Of a stretch of 64,000 nucleotides of DNA, positions 19,467-31,067 are shown one piece after another. The stretch comes from Roseibium sp. MMSF_3544 (GTDB lineage Bacteria > Pseudomonadota > Alphaproteobacteria > Rhizobiales > Stappiaceae), in contig NZ_JASHKA010000010.1 of NCBI RefSeq assembly GCF_030732845.1, forward strand, positions 124,001-188,000, read 5' to 3'. Positions within the stretch are counted from its first letter, which is position 1; each line of letters opens with the position of its first letter. A program made the translations under genes and the position numbers. Under the pieces are notes generated by a model. The model made no database searches. It saw only the letters and a program-made list of their open reading frames with translations, and was not told where the DNA came from.

Positions 19467-20411
19467 ATGCGCGCAGGTCTCATCGCGTCTTTGGCCGGTC
19501 ATTCGGCTATTCTGGTCTGGGGCCTGATCGCCTTTCCGGACGCGGAGAGTTTTTCTGTGCCGCAAGTGGAGTCTCTGCCGGTGGATTTGGTGCCGGTTGA
19601 AGAGTTCACGCAGCTCCGGCTGGGAGAAAGAACTGCTGAGGTGCGTGAAGTGGCTGCCGTTGAGCCGAGCGAGAGCGAAGCCGAAGAGCCGCCGCAACCT
19701 GTCGACAAGCCAGGCGAAAGCCAGGTCGAACAGCCAACGCCGCCAACGCCGTCACCTGCTCCGGAGCCGCCTCCGGCCCCCGAACCGGAACAGGCCGCAG
19801 AACCTGAACCCGCACCGGCGCCCGAACCGGTCCCGGCGCCTGAGCCGACACCAGCTGCGGAGCCTGAGCCGGCACCGGAACCTGCTCCCCAGCAGGAAGC
19901 GGCACCTGCGCCGCAGCCGATCGTGACCAGCGCGACGCCCCGGTCAAAACCGAAACCGCCTCAAAGAGCGCCAGAGCCGCCGCAGGATGACTTCAATTCC
20001 ACCGACATCGCCGCGCTGCTCAACAAAGTCGAACCAGCGCAGCAGCAGGGCAATGCTTCGCAGGAGCCCGCGTCTCTGGGGTCGCGGCAGGGGGCCCAGA
20101 ATGTGCGCCTCAGCCAATCGGAGCTCGATGCGCTCAGATCGCAGGTCGCCCAATGCTGGAACCCGCCGGTCGGCGCGGTCGGGGCGGAAGACCTGAAAGT
20201 ACGCGTGCGGTTCAACCTGTCCGAGAACGGTCAGGTCTCCGGTGGTCCCGACGTTTTGAATTCCAGTGGAAATCCCGCCTTCGGAGCGGCCTCAAGCAGT
20301 GCTGTTCGTGCCGTAATGCGGTGTCAGCCATATTCTCTGCCAATTGCTAAGTATGAAGCTTGGCAGGAAGTGATCATCAATTTCGATCCCCGCGAGATGC
20401 TTGGGGGCTAG
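19467..20411 (+). CDS. tolA: Tol-Pal system protein TolA
   Basis: Connects the inner-membrane TolQR motor to Pal and TolB. The 314 residues have a short N-terminal anchor (about 2-23), then a long Pro-Glu-Ala-rich spacer (about 70-165, repeats of 'PEP' and 'PAPEP') instead of the Lys-Ala helix of enterobacterial TolA. A globular C-terminal domain of the TonB/TolA type follows (about 215-310, 'LSQSELDALRSQVAQCWNPP'). The low-complexity spacer is usual for alphaproteobacteria and not evidence of transfer. Confidence 0.93.
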   Translation: MRAGLIASLAGHSAILVWGLIAFPDAESFSVPQVESLPVDLVPVEEFTQLRLGERTAEVREVAAVEPSESEAEEPPQPVDKPGESQVEQPTPPTPSPAPEPPPAPEPEQAAEPEPAPAPEPVPAPEPTPAAEPEPAPEPAPQQEAAPAPQPIVTSATPRSKPKPPQRAPEPPQDDFNSTDIAALLNKVEPAQQQGNASQEPASLGSRQGAQNVRLSQSELDALRSQVAQCWNPPVGAVGAEDLKVRVRFNLSENGQVSGGPDVLNSSGNPAFGAASSSAVRAVMRCQPYSLPIAKYEAWQEVIINFDPREMLGG

Positions 20412-20455
20412 TTCGGTCCCATCGTGGACACTGTCGACAAAGGAGCTGAGCGCTC

Positions 20456-21805
20456 ATGCTTGGAACACTAAAAACGCATTTCGTCCCGACAGGTCTGAAG
20501 TCCTGCGGGCTGGCCGTTCTTATGACCATAGCCGCTGTTCTCGCTCCCCGTCCTGCTTTGGCGCTTGTTGAAATCGACATCACCCAGGGCAATATCGAAC
20601 CGCTGCCGATCGCGCTTCCCTCGTTTTCCGCAGAAGGTGGCGACAGCAAGCTTGCCGCGGACATGACCGGCGTGATCGCCTCAGATCTGAGGCGCTCCGG
20701 CCTTTTCAATCCGCTCGATCCGGCAAGCTTCATCCAGAAAAACATGAGCGTGAACTCGACGCCGCGCTTCGGCGACTGGCGTCAGATCAGTGCCCAGGCG
20801 CTGGTTACGGGCACCGTGATCAAGCAACCCGACGGCCGGTTGCGCGCCGAGTTCCGTCTTTGGGATGTCTTCGCCCAGGAACAGATGCTCGGTCAGCAAT
20901 TCTACACAACGCCGGAAAACTGGCGCAGGCTCGCTCACATCATCGCAGATGCCATCTACGAACGCCTGACCGGCGAAAAGGGCTACTTCGATACGCGCAT
21001 TGTCTTCGTTGACGAGACCGGCACCAAGGACAAACGCGTGAAGCGGCTCGCGATCATGGACCAGGACGGAGCCAATGTGCGCTACCTGACGCGCGGCGAC
21101 GATCTGGTGCTGACACCAAGGTTTTCGCCGACCAGCCAGGAAATCACCTACATGTCCTATGGTGGTACGGATCCGAGCGTCTATCTGCTGAACATTGAAA
21201 CCGGTCAGCGCGAGATTGTCGGCAACTTCCCGGGAATGACGTTTGCCCCCCGCTTTTCGCCAGACGGCCAGAGCGTGGTCATGAGCCTGCAGCAGGGCGG
21301 CAATGCCAACATCTTCAAGATGGACCTGAGATCCCGCCGGACGACACGCCTGACCAATGGGGCGGCAATCGATACCAGTCCGTCCTTTTCGCCGGACGGA
21401 CGCCAGATTGTGTTCGAATCGGACCGCGGCGGCAGCCAGCAGCTTTATGTCATGAGCGCAAATGGCGGCGAAGCACGGCGTATTTCTTTCGGTCCGGGCA
21501 GATATTCAACGCCCGTCTGGTCACCTCGCGGGGATTTGATCGCATTCACCAAGCAGCATCAGGGCCGGTTCATGATCGGTGTGATGAAGCCTGACGGGAA
21601 AGGCGAGCGTATCCTGACGGAGGGGTATCACAACGAAGGCCCGGCCTGGTCGCCGAATGGCCGAGTTTTGGTGTTTTTCCGTGATACACCGGGCGCCAAT
21701 GGCGGTCCGCAAGTCTGGACGGTGGACCTGACCGGCTATAACGAGCAGCGCGTTGACACGCCCGCATTTGCGTCGGACCCGTCCTGGTCGCCGCTCATTA
21801 ACTAA
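20456..21805 (+). CDS. tolB: Tol-Pal system periplasmic protein TolB
   Basis: A periplasmic partner of Pal. The 449 residues have a signal peptide (about 1-36, ending 'RPALA'), an alpha-beta N-terminal domain (about 40-180) and a six-bladed beta-propeller (about 195-445) visible as recurring 'FSPDG' blades ('[11 protein letters not shown]', '[11 protein letters not shown]', '[11 protein letters not shown]', '[11 protein letters not shown]', '[11 protein letters not shown]'). It lies 44 bp after tolA. Confidence 0.97.
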   Translation: MLGTLKTHFVPTGLKSCGLAVLMTIAAVLAPRPALALVEIDITQGNIEPLPIALPSFSAEGGDSKLAADMTGVIASDLRRSGLFNPLDPASFIQKNMSVNSTPRFGDWRQISAQALVTGTVIKQPDGRLRAEFRLWDVFAQEQMLGQQFYTTPENWRRLAHIIADAIYERLTGEKGYFDTRIVFVDETGTKDKRVKRLAIMDQDGANVRYLTRGDDLVLTPRFSPTSQEITYMSYGGTDPSVYLLNIETGQREIVGNFPGMTFAPRFSPDGQSVVMSLQQGGNANIFKMDLRSRRTTRLTNGAAIDTSPSFSPDGRQIVFESDRGGSQQLYVMSANGGEARRISFGPGRYSTPVWSPRGDLIAFTKQHQGRFMIGVMKPDGKGERILTEGYHNEGPAWSPNGRVLVFFRDTPGANGGPQVWTVDLTGYNEQRVDTPAFASDPSWSPLIN

Positions 21806-21850
21806 AAAACACTGGAGAGTCCGCCGACTTTTTGGCGCTTTCATATTTCG

Positions 21851-21887
21851 TTAACCAGGTTTGAAAAGAGCCCTTTAACCAGGTTTG
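21851..21887. promoter_or_regulatory. Direct repeat of TTAACCAGGTTTG upstream of pal
   Basis: TTAACCAGGTTTG occurs at 21851-21863 and again at 21875-21887, a spacing of 24 bp, within the 138-bp tolB-pal gap. Each copy contains TTAACCA, close to the CtrA half-site TTAACCAT. It suggests a dimeric or cooperative regulator upstream of pal, and hence a pal promoter separate from tolB. Confidence 0.5.
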
Positions 21888-21943
21888 GCTAGAAAGCGTT
21901 TACCTAACAGCGAATGTCGGGTTGGCGGACTGGGGATTAGGAG

Positions 21944-22435
21944 ATGGGAATGTTTAATAGAGAATATGCCGGACAGGGAGCGCGGTGGATTGTGATCTGC
22001 TTTGCCCTTCTGTTTGCGGCAGCATGTGCCCAGACAAAGCCGGATGGGCTCGCAAGCAACGTCAAGCCGGGAACCGGCCAGGACTTCGTCGTCAACGTTG
22101 GCGACCGCGTCTTCTTTGAAGAAGACCAGTCGGTCCTGAATTCACAGGGTCAGTCGACCCTTGCAGGGCAGGCCAAATGGCTGAACCGCTACTCGCAGTA
22201 TACGATTACCGTTGAAGGCCACGCAGACGAGCGCGGTACGCGGCAGTACAACATCGCTCTCGGTGCACGCCGCGCACAGGCTGCCCGGGACTACCTCGTC
22301 TCGCAGGGTGTGAGTGCCAGCCGGATCAAGACGATCTCCTATGGCAAGGAACGCCCGGTCGCGGTGTGTAACGACAACAGCTGCTGGTCCCAGAACCGGC
22401 GCGCCGTTACCGTGTTGAACAACGCCACGAACTGA
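21944..22435 (+). CDS. pal: Peptidoglycan-associated lipoprotein Pal
   Basis: An outer-membrane lipoprotein anchoring the envelope to peptidoglycan. The 163 residues have a lipoprotein signal with a lipobox ending at Cys28 ('LFAAAC') and an OmpA-like C-terminal domain. The peptidoglycan-binding motif is 'VEGHADERGTRQYNIALGAR', which holds the Asp and Arg that contact diaminopimelate. It is preceded by the direct repeat above and followed by a hairpin. Confidence 0.97.
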   Translation: MGMFNREYAGQGARWIVICFALLFAAACAQTKPDGLASNVKPGTGQDFVVNVGDRVFFEEDQSVLNSQGQSTLAGQAKWLNRYSQYTITVEGHADERGTRQYNIALGARRAQAARDYLVSQGVSASRIKTISYGKERPVAVCNDNSCWSQNRRAVTVLNNATN

Positions 22436-22462
22436 TCGGGCTAAAGCTCTAGAAAAGCGCGA

Positions 22463-22487
22463 GAGGCCGGGCAATTTGACCGGCCTC
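22463..22487 (+). terminator. Hairpin after pal
   Basis: GAGGCCGG/CCGGCCTC 8-bp stem, 9-base loop, 28 bp after the pal stop. It lacks a T-run, so termination would be weak or the hairpin may protect the mRNA end. Confidence 0.5.
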
Positions 22488-22702
22488 GATCGTTTCGCGG
22501 TGGCAAAACGGGTGTTTCTTGCTGCTGGCAAGCCAATCGCCAAAATTTAGCCGAACTCCGGGCGCTCTGTGCACTTGAGTGCAGAGCCGGGCATGATTAT
22601 GACTTCACGCATGAGGAGTTGACGGGCAAATGGCGCGCCCAGCTACGTTTGGCGGGCGGTTTCAATGTCTCTTGCTCGATCGTCTCTGAACCGGAGGACC
22701 GA

Positions 22703-23665
22703 ATGCAGAACTATAAGGCACTTGCAGGAATGTTTCTGGCGCTGGTGATGGTTGTTACGGCCACACCGTCAGAAGCACAGCTGTTTGGACGACGCAATGA
22801 TGAATCGGCTGTTCGCATCAGCCAGTTGGAAGAGCGGATCCGGGTTCTGACCGGACAGATCGAGCAATTGTCCTACCAGATGCGGGAAATGCAGGACCAG
22901 ATGCGCCGCATGCAGGAAGACAATGAATACCGTTTCCAGCAGCTCGAAGGCGGAACACCGGGCAAACGTTCGGACCTCGCACCGCTTGGAGCGCCTGGAA
23001 GCACTGCTCCAGGACTTGGAGCGGACGGAACGCCCCAGACAGGAACGCTGACGACACCCGGCGGCGGCGTGGCGACGCTTCCTGCTGATGGCTCCGGGGA
23101 TGGGACGTGGTCTCAGTCCGGCGGATATGAAAACGACAACGGTCTGCCGTCGAACGGTCCGATCGACTTGACGGATCTTGCAAAGGGCCTGGATACGATC
23201 CCTGGCACCGGCGACGACCTGACCCAAGACCTGTCGCTGGCAACCGATGACGACGCGATTGCCGGAATAATCGGCAGCGGTGATCCTCAGACTGACTATG
23301 GGGATGCCTATTCCTTGGCCGTGAATGGGGACTATTCGGGAGCAGAAGTGGGTTTCCGTAATTTTCTTGAAAATTATCCGGACAGCGACCTCGCGGCCAA
23401 TGCCCAATACTGGCTCGGCGAAAGCCTTCTGGCCCAGCAGGATTATCGCGGTGCCGCCGATGCCTTCCTGAAGACATACACAGATCACCCGGGCAACGAC
23501 AAAAGCCCCGACAGCCTGCTGAAGCTCGGCGTTTCGCTGCGCGGCCTGGGCGAGGCAGAAGCAGCCTGCGCGACATTCTCCGAACTGCTCAACAAATTCC
23601 CGAATGCGGCGCCGGCGGTCTTGAGCGAGGCGCGCAATGAACGCCAGCGTGCACAGTGTTCCTGA
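22703..23665 (+). CDS. cpoB: Cell division coordinator CpoB (YbgF)
   Basis: A periplasmic protein coordinating Tol-Pal constriction with peptidoglycan synthesis. The 320 residues have a signal peptide (about 1-28, ending 'PSEAQ'), a trimerising coiled coil (about 36-80, 'LEERIRVLTGQIEQLSYQM'), a Gly/Thr/Asp-rich linker, and C-terminal TPR repeats (about 190-318, 'YSLAVNGDYSGAEVGFRNFL', 'YWLGESLLAQQDYRGAADAF'). ATG 22703 is chosen because a signal peptide follows. The last 29 bp overlap tilS. Confidence 0.93.
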   Translation: MQNYKALAGMFLALVMVVTATPSEAQLFGRRNDESAVRISQLEERIRVLTGQIEQLSYQMREMQDQMRRMQEDNEYRFQQLEGGTPGKRSDLAPLGAPGSTAPGLGADGTPQTGTLTTPGGGVATLPADGSGDGTWSQSGGYENDNGLPSNGPIDLTDLAKGLDTIPGTGDDLTQDLSLATDDDAIAGIIGSGDPQTDYGDAYSLAVNGDYSGAEVGFRNFLENYPDSDLAANAQYWLGESLLAQQDYRGAADAFLKTYTDHPGNDKSPDSLLKLGVSLRGLGEAEAACATFSELLNKFPNAAPAVLSEARNERQRAQCS

Positions 23666-25022
23666 CGAGCCGGTTGAGCCTTCAGGGCTCCCGGCTGAAA
23701 CCGTTGACGCGCTTTTTTCCTCTCTAGCTTCGTTTTCAACGCTCGCGCTCGGTGTCTCCGGCGGCGCGGATTCCCTTTGTCTTCTTGTCCTTTTCAGCGA
23801 ATGGCGGCAACGCGCAAACTGGCGCGGCGATGCCGAGGTCCTTGTCGTCGATCACGGTTTGAGACCGGAAAGCAGCGACGAGGCGCGATTTGTCTTCGAA
23901 GCGGCTGCGCGAAACGGCCTGCCCGCAAAGATCATTCTCTGGGATGAACCCAGTCCGACCAGCAATGTTCAGGAAGCCGCGCGGCAGGCGCGGTATCGTC
24001 TGATGGCGCACCGTATGAATGAGACGGGTGCCGAGGCTTTGTTGCTCGCACATCATCTGGACGATCAGGTCGAAACTTTTCTCGACCGTCTGACCCGCGG
24101 CAGCGGAGTGTCCGGCCTGAGCGCGATGGTGAAAGACACTGCCGATGGGCCGGAAGGTATGCGTCTTCTGCGACCCTTTCTCGGCGTGCGAAAAAACCGG
24201 CTGGAAGCGGCCTTGCGCGAGCGCGGCCTGACATGGTGCACGGATCCCTCCAACATTGATCCGAAATACAAGAGAAGCAGGCTGCGGCGCATCATGGACC
24301 TGTTGGAGGAAGAAGGTCTTTCGGCAGAACGGCTTGCGGAAACAGCGGCACACATGCGCCGGTCACGCGAAGCGCTGGAGGCAACGGTCAGCGACGTTGC
24401 CGCCAGAAAGGTCGAGCATCACCCGGCAGGTCCCGCCCGGATCGCTCGAGAAACCTATAAGAAACTGGCTGAAGATCTGCGTTTGCGGCTGCTTGTAGTC
24501 TTGATCACGGATGTGACCGGCCGTCCGTCCAGGCCTCGCTTTCACAAAGTGCAGGCGCTTGATGCTGCCCTCGTATCCGGCGATGCCGTTCACCAATCAC
24601 TTTCCGGTGCTCTCTTTGCTGCCGACGAGAATTCGGTCTGGTGCTGGCGGGAACCGGGCCGGAACCCCCCTGAAACCGTGAGGGACCTTGGTGCCGGCGG
24701 GGATTGGGACGATCGCTATACGTTCTCGCTATTGCCGGATACCGCCTTAGCGGATGTTGCCGATTTGAAGCTGGGGCCGCTGCAAAGTGCGCCGGTGCGT
24801 TCCAGGGATGTGGTGTGGCCGGAGGGATGGCCGAAAGCGGCGTTCGACTGCTCACCGATGGTCTGGTCGGAAGACGGGAAGACCTATACCAACCCTGTTT
24901 CGCTTCCGACCCGGCTTGAGGAAAATAACCATATCAACGGGTTGGATTTGGCGCGCGTGCCGATCCGGGGTAAATTAAAAGCCAGCAATGGGGACGAAGA
25001 GAACTTTTGCGGGGAATTCTAA
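23637..25022 (+). CDS. tilS: tRNA(Ile)-lysidine synthase
   Basis: Converts C34 of the CAU anticodon of tRNA-Ile2 to lysidine, switching its identity from Met to Ile. It is an essential N-type ATP-pyrophosphatase. The 461 residues carry the PP-loop 'SGGADS' (41-46), 'VVDHGLRPESSDEA', 'AHHLDDQVETFLDRLTRGSG' in sense and 'LLRPFLG'. It starts inside the end of cpoB (29-bp overlap), so translation is probably coupled. Neighbours tilS-ftsH follow the order common in proteobacteria. Confidence 0.93.
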   Translation: MNASVHSVPDEPVEPSGLPAETVDALFSSLASFSTLALGVSGGADSLCLLVLFSEWRQRANWRGDAEVLVVDHGLRPESSDEARFVFEAAARNGLPAKIILWDEPSPTSNVQEAARQARYRLMAHRMNETGAEALLLAHHLDDQVETFLDRLTRGSGVSGLSAMVKDTADGPEGMRLLRPFLGVRKNRLEAALRERGLTWCTDPSNIDPKYKRSRLRRIMDLLEEEGLSAERLAETAAHMRRSREALEATVSDVAARKVEHHPAGPARIARETYKKLAEDLRLRLLVVLITDVTGRPSRPRFHKVQALDAALVSGDAVHQSLSGALFAADENSVWCWREPGRNPPETVRDLGAGGDWDDRYTFSLLPDTALADVADLKLGPLQSAPVRSRDVVWPEGWPKAAFDCSPMVWSEDGKTYTNPVSLPTRLEENNHINGLDLARVPIRGKLKASNGDEENFCGEF

Positions 25023-25193
25023 TGTTTTCCTCGTTTCAAACTTCTGATAGAGGTCCGGGCTTAACAAATTAGTCAGCGCATATGCGCAACTATGGCGCAC
25101 CGCCTTGGCAGCGGGCCTTGGGCGACCTATCTACGGTCCAGGGAAATGTAACCGCGTGCAGTTTAAGTCGCGTCGGGCGGTTAAGGGAACGAA

Positions 25194-27110
<1,917 letters not shown>

Positions 27111-27138
27111 TTGGACCTGCCAAAAAACAAGAATAATG

Positions 27139-27171
27139 AGCAGCCCGGCAGTGCCGGGCTGCTTTGTTTTT
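27139..27171 (+). terminator. ftsH terminator
   Basis: An 11-bp stem (AGCAGCCCGGC/GCCGGGCTGCT) with an AGT loop, then TTGTTTTT. Confidence 0.95.
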
Positions 27172-27239
27172 GAACGCAGGTGTGGATCGTTAGTGAATAG
27201 TAATATTTGCTCACATATTTTGAAGATCGAACCAATTCA

Positions 27240-27260
27240 TTTGCGCTAAAAGAGCGCAAA
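27240..27260 (+). promoter_or_regulatory. Hairpin in the glmM 5' region
   Basis: TTTGCGCT pairs with AGCGCAAA (8 bp, 5-base loop) 24 bp before the glmM start. There is no T-run, so it is not a terminator. It could influence mRNA stability or translation of glmM, whose ribosome site is weak. Confidence 0.35.
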
Positions 27261-27284
27261 GCAACTGTTCAGACAGGCACGAAG

Positions 27285-28628
27285 ATGCGCAAGTTTTTCG
27301 GCACCGACGGCATTCGCGGCCAGGCCAATTCCCATCCCATGACGGCAGAGATGGCTCTGAAGGTTGGCATGGCTGCCGGTCTGGTCTTCAAGAATGGCGG
27401 TCACAAGCACCGGGTCGTGATCGGCAAGGACACGCGTCTTTCCGGCTATATGCTGGAAACAGCGCTGGTCGCGGGCTTCACCTCCGTCGGAATGGATGTC
27501 TTTCTGCTCGGTCCGATGCCAACCCCGGCGGTTGCCATGCTCACCCGTTCGCTGCGCACCGATCTCGGTGTCATGATCTCCGCATCGCATAATCCGTTCC
27601 ACGACAATGGCATCAAGTTTTTCGGTCCGGACGGCTTCAAGCTGAGCGACGAAATCGAGCGGCGCATCGAAGACCTCATAGAAAGTGACCTGACCTCGCG
27701 CCTTGCTGGCGACCGCGATCTCGGGCGCGCCAAGCGTATTGACGGTGCCCAGCAGCGCTACATCGAATTTGCCAAACGCACGTTGCCGCGTGAAATGAGC
27801 CTTGAAGGCCTGCGAGTGGTGATCGATTGCGCGCACGGTGCGGCCTACAAGGTTGCCCCGGAAGCTCTGTGGGAACTGGGCGCAGATGTCATTTCGATTG
27901 GTGTCACGCCGGATGGTTTCAACATCAACAAGGAATGCGGCTCGACCTCGACAGACGCCTTGTCCAGAAAAGTGCACGAAGTCCGCGCCGATATCGGCAT
28001 CGCACTGGATGGTGATGCGGACCGTGTCATCATCGTCGACGAGAACGGGCAGGAGGTCGACGGCGATCAGCTGATGGCCGTCGTTGCCCAGTCCTGGCAA
28101 GCCAATGATCGGCTTTCCGGTCCCGGAATTGTTGCCACGGTCATGTCCAACCTTGGGCTGGAACGATACCTCGGCGACCTTGGTCTCGGCCTCGCCCGGA
28201 CGCGTGTCGGCGACAGGTATGTGGTCGAGCATATGCGTGCGAACGGCTTCAATGTCGGTGGCGAGCAATCCGGTCACATCGTTCTGTCCGATTTCGCGAC
28301 CACCGGCGACGGGCTGATTGCCGCCTTACAGGTACTCGCCTGTGTGAAGGATCAGGACAAGCCGGTTTCTGAAGTGTGCCGCCGGTTCGAGCCGGTACCG
28401 CAAATCCTCAAAAATGTCCGCTACAAGAGCGGCAAGCCGCTCGAAGTGGACCAGGTCAAGGTTGCCATAGAAGAGGGCGAAGCACGCCTCGGCACTGCCG
28501 GCCGTCTGGTCATCCGGGCGTCTGGAACCGAACCGCTGATCCGGGTCATGGCAGAAGGCGATGACGCGGAACTCGTCAAGCAAGTCGTCAATGACATTGC
28601 CGGCGTTGTTGCCTCTGTCGCCGCCTAA
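27285..28628 (+). CDS. glmM: Phosphoglucosamine mutase
   Basis: Interconverts glucosamine-6-phosphate and glucosamine-1-phosphate for UDP-GlcNAc, peptidoglycan and lipid A synthesis. The 447 residues begin 'FFGTDGIRG'. The phosphorylated serine is Ser101 in '[13 protein letters not shown]', the metal site is 'LDGDADRVI', the sugar loop is 'GGEQSGH', and the phosphate site is '[12 protein letters not shown]'. ATG 27285 gives the canonical N-terminus. It sits downstream of ftsH but behind a strong terminator. Confidence 0.97.
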   Translation: MRKFFGTDGIRGQANSHPMTAEMALKVGMAAGLVFKNGGHKHRVVIGKDTRLSGYMLETALVAGFTSVGMDVFLLGPMPTPAVAMLTRSLRTDLGVMISASHNPFHDNGIKFFGPDGFKLSDEIERRIEDLIESDLTSRLAGDRDLGRAKRIDGAQQRYIEFAKRTLPREMSLEGLRVVIDCAHGAAYKVAPEALWELGADVISIGVTPDGFNINKECGSTSTDALSRKVHEVRADIGIALDGDADRVIIVDENGQEVDGDQLMAVVAQSWQANDRLSGPGIVATVMSNLGLERYLGDLGLGLARTRVGDRYVVEHMRANGFNVGGEQSGHIVLSDFATTGDGLIAALQVLACVKDQDKPVSEVCRRFEPVPQILKNVRYKSGKPLEVDQVKVAIEEGEARLGTAGRLVIRASGTEPLIRVMAEGDDAELVKQVVNDIAGVVASVAA

Positions 28629-28845
28629 ACGCTTTTCAAGACAATCTTTGCATTGAAGCCGCCTCAACAGGGGCGGTTTCTTAACGAAGTGTAAATTTTA
28701 TTTTTCATCTTAAGATTTCCTTAAGGTAAAAAAATACGGTTAAAGAACAGAGTTAAGCCACCTTTAATGAATTCCCGTCAGTATGCTTTCGAGTTTGACG
28801 TGTCCGGCAACGAAAAGCGGACGCTCACTGGAAGAGGACGAGGAC

Positions 28846-29658
28846 ATGAATTTATTCTTCAAGCGTTTGTCTTTGACCGGCTTTGCAGTCGCGCTTTCCA
28901 CTGCGGGTTACGCAGCGGACCTGCCGGCACCGGTTATTGAACACGTGCCCGAAGTGCCTGTTGTCGGCGGCTTATATTTGCGCGGTGACATCGGCTACAA
29001 GTTTTACAACGATCCGAGCGGGAACTTTAATGATCCGGTCATCGGCGATCTGCGGTTTGAGCGGGAGTCGATGGACAATGCCTGGATGATCGGCGTCGGT
29101 GTCGGTTACAAGTGGAATAAATACCTGCGCACGGACTTGACCGTTGACTACGAAACACCGGCGACGATCAAAGGCTACGCTGAGTGTGTCGGCTGTACCG
29201 GCGGCGGTTTCTCCGAAGAATACACCGATGTCGATGTCTGGACGGTCATGCTGAACGGCTACATTGATCTCGGCACCTGGAACAGGATCACACCTTATGT
29301 CGGTGCCGGTATCGGTGCGGCATATGTGCGGACAAACAACACCTATTCGATCACGCCAACGATTGGCCGGACTGATTACGACGGCCAGAACGGCGAATGG
29401 AACTTTGCCTGGGCGCTGATGGCCGGTGCTTCCTACGCTGTTACCAACAACTGGGAAATCGATGCCGGATATCAGTATCGTGACCTTGGTGATGCAAAGA
29501 CCGTGAAGCTCCACGACGCAGGGTCCGGTGAGACCCGCGTGGAATGGGATGACCTGACGGCTCACGAGATCCGCCTCGGCGTACGCTACAACTTCGGTGG
29601 CCGCGCTGCAGCGCCGGTCTACTACGAACCTCAAGGCCCGATCAGCAGTAACTTCTGA
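28846..29658 (+). CDS. Outer-membrane beta-barrel protein (Omp25/31-like)
   Basis: A 270-residue porin-like barrel. It has a signal peptide (about 1-23, 'STAGYAADLPAP'), the Pro-rich mature N-terminus typical of rhizobial small OMPs, then eight or so alternating amphipathic strands with aromatic girdles ('GLYLRGDIGYKFYND', 'VGVGYKWNKYLRTDL', 'TPYVGAGIGAAYV', 'EIDAGYQYRDLG', 'EIRLGVRYNFGG'), and a C-terminal Phe required by the BAM insertion signal. A Cys pair ('CVGC') in one loop might form a disulfide. ATG 28846 gives the signal peptide. No specific transport role can be read. Confidence 0.85.
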   Translation: MNLFFKRLSLTGFAVALSTAGYAADLPAPVIEHVPEVPVVGGLYLRGDIGYKFYNDPSGNFNDPVIGDLRFERESMDNAWMIGVGVGYKWNKYLRTDLTVDYETPATIKGYAECVGCTGGGFSEEYTDVDVWTVMLNGYIDLGTWNRITPYVGAGIGAAYVRTNNTYSITPTIGRTDYDGQNGEWNFAWALMAGASYAVTNNWEIDAGYQYRDLGDAKTVKLHDAGSGETRVEWDDLTAHEIRLGVRYNFGGRAAAPVYYEPQGPISSNF

Positions 29659-29680
29659 TCAAGCCTGACGGCGAATTGAC

Positions 29681-29709
29681 AAAGGCCGGTCTTCCAGACC
29701 GGCCTTTTT
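29681..29709 (+). terminator. Outer-membrane protein gene terminator
   Basis: A 9-bp stem (GGCCGGTCT/AGACCGGCC), TCC loop, then TTTTT. Confidence 0.95.
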
Positions 29710-29750
29710 GCATTTGAACCGGAATTGAATTGACCGGCAGCGCGGAACGT

Positions 29751-29814
29751 CCTATCCCCATAGGTGGGCCACCCCTCCCCAACGAGGGGCAACTATCTGC
29801 GAGGGTAGACAGAT
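29751..29814 (+). promoter_or_regulatory. serC leader RNA (candidate)
   Basis: Immediately before serC are a CCTAT/ATAGG hairpin (29751-29764), a CCCCTC/GAGGGG hairpin (29772-29789) and an ATCTG/CAGAT pair (29795-29799 with 29810-29814). The last ends at the base before the ATG and places the ribosome site GAGGG in its loop. The position and hairpin series fit the serC RNA motif described upstream of serC-serA operons in alphaproteobacteria. I could not align it to the published consensus. It would control translation of the operon. Confidence 0.6.
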
Positions 29815-30993
29815 ATGACAAGTCTCACTGCCAAGCCGGACCTGCGTCCGGCCAATCCTAATTTTTCATCAGGTCCCTGTTCCAAGCGCCCCGGCTGGTC
29901 GCTTGAAGGCCTTTCCGATGCGCCGCTCGGTCGATCGCATCGCGCCAAACCCGGCAAGGCGAAACTCGCCGAAGCCATCGACCTGACCCGCAAGATTCTC
30001 AAGGTTCCGGAAGATTACCGCATCGGCATCGTGCCGGCGTCGGACACCGGTGCCGTTGAAATGGCCTTGTGGTCGCTGCTCGGCGCGCGCGGTGTCGACA
30101 TGCTGGCCTGGGAAAGCTTCGGCAAGGGCTGGGTGACCGATGTGGTCAAGCAGCTCAAGCTGGAAAATGCGCGCGTTATCGAAGCGCCGTATGGCGAACT
30201 GCCGGATCTTGCATCCGTCGATTTTTCCAGGGATGTCGTCTTTACGTGGAACGGTACAACGTCCGGCGTTCGGGTTCCGAATGGCGACTGGATTCCGTCC
30301 GACCGGGCGGGGCTGACCATCTGCGACGCGACATCTGCCGCATTTGCGCAGGACCTTCCCTTCGACAAGCTCGATGTCGTGACCTTCTCCTGGCAAAAGG
30401 TGCTGGGAGGGGAGGCCGCCCACGGCGTGCTGATCCTGAGTCCGCGAGCTGTTGAGCGGTTGGAAAACTATACACCCGCCTGGCCATTACCCAAAATCTT
30501 TCGCCTCACCAAGGGCGGCAAGCTGATTGAAGGCGTTTTTCGGGGTGAGACGATCAACACACCGTCGATGCTCTGTGTCGAGGACTATCTGGACGCCCTG
30601 AAATGGGCAGACCGGTCAGGTGGTCTTGCCGGGCTGCAGAACCGGGCCGATGCAAACCTTCAGGTGATTGCCGATTGGGTGGACCGCAGCGGTTGGGCCG
30701 CCTTCCTAGCGGTTGATCCGGCCACCCGGTCCAACACGTCCGTTTGCCTGAAAGTCGTCGATCCCGACATTCTCGCGTTGGAAGAGGACGGGCAGGCTGC
30801 CTTTGCCAAGGCGGTCGCCGCGCAGCTCGACCAGGAAGGTGTCGCCTACGACATCGGTGCTTACCGGGACGCCCCGTCGGGATTGCGGATCTGGGCAGGT
30901 GCGACGGTCGAAACAGCGGACCTTCAGGCGCTCACCGCCTGGCTCGACTGGGCTTACGCTTCCGAAAAATCGAAACTGACTCAGGCTGCCTGA
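29815..30993 (+). CDS. serC: Phosphoserine aminotransferase
   Basis: A PLP enzyme converting 3-phosphohydroxypyruvate to phosphoserine in serine synthesis. The 392 residues belong to the shorter 'Methanosarcina-type' SerC clade common in alphaproteobacteria. Marks are '[15 protein letters not shown]', '[15 protein letters not shown]' (phosphate cup), '[13 protein letters not shown]', '[13 protein letters not shown]' (PLP-pairing Asp) and '[15 protein letters not shown]' with the Schiff-base Lys. It is translated from the structured leader and is 74 bp upstream of serA. Confidence 0.95.
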   Translation: MTSLTAKPDLRPANPNFSSGPCSKRPGWSLEGLSDAPLGRSHRAKPGKAKLAEAIDLTRKILKVPEDYRIGIVPASDTGAVEMALWSLLGARGVDMLAWESFGKGWVTDVVKQLKLENARVIEAPYGELPDLASVDFSRDVVFTWNGTTSGVRVPNGDWIPSDRAGLTICDATSAAFAQDLPFDKLDVVTFSWQKVLGGEAAHGVLILSPRAVERLENYTPAWPLPKIFRLTKGGKLIEGVFRGETINTPSMLCVEDYLDALKWADRSGGLAGLQNRADANLQVIADWVDRSGWAAFLAVDPATRSNTSVCLKVVDPDILALEEDGQAAFAKAVAAQLDQEGVAYDIGAYRDAPSGLRIWAGATVETADLQALTAWLDWAYASEKSKLTQAA

Positions 30994-31067
30994 GCATTTT
31001 CTCCTGTTGTGACGAACCGCCGGGCGGCGCGCTGCCCGGTTCGCCTTTCCATTAAAGGAGAAGCTTT

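Noticed and set aside
19730..19930. Tandem low-complexity repeat region (possible minisatellite)
   Set aside because: It is the Pro-Glu-Ala spacer of TolA, in frame and usual for alphaproteobacterial TolA.
25076..25087. GCGCATATGCGC palindrome upstream of ftsH as a heat-shock control element
   Set aside because: Only one copy, no match to a known heat-shock element or sigma-32 promoter that I can see.
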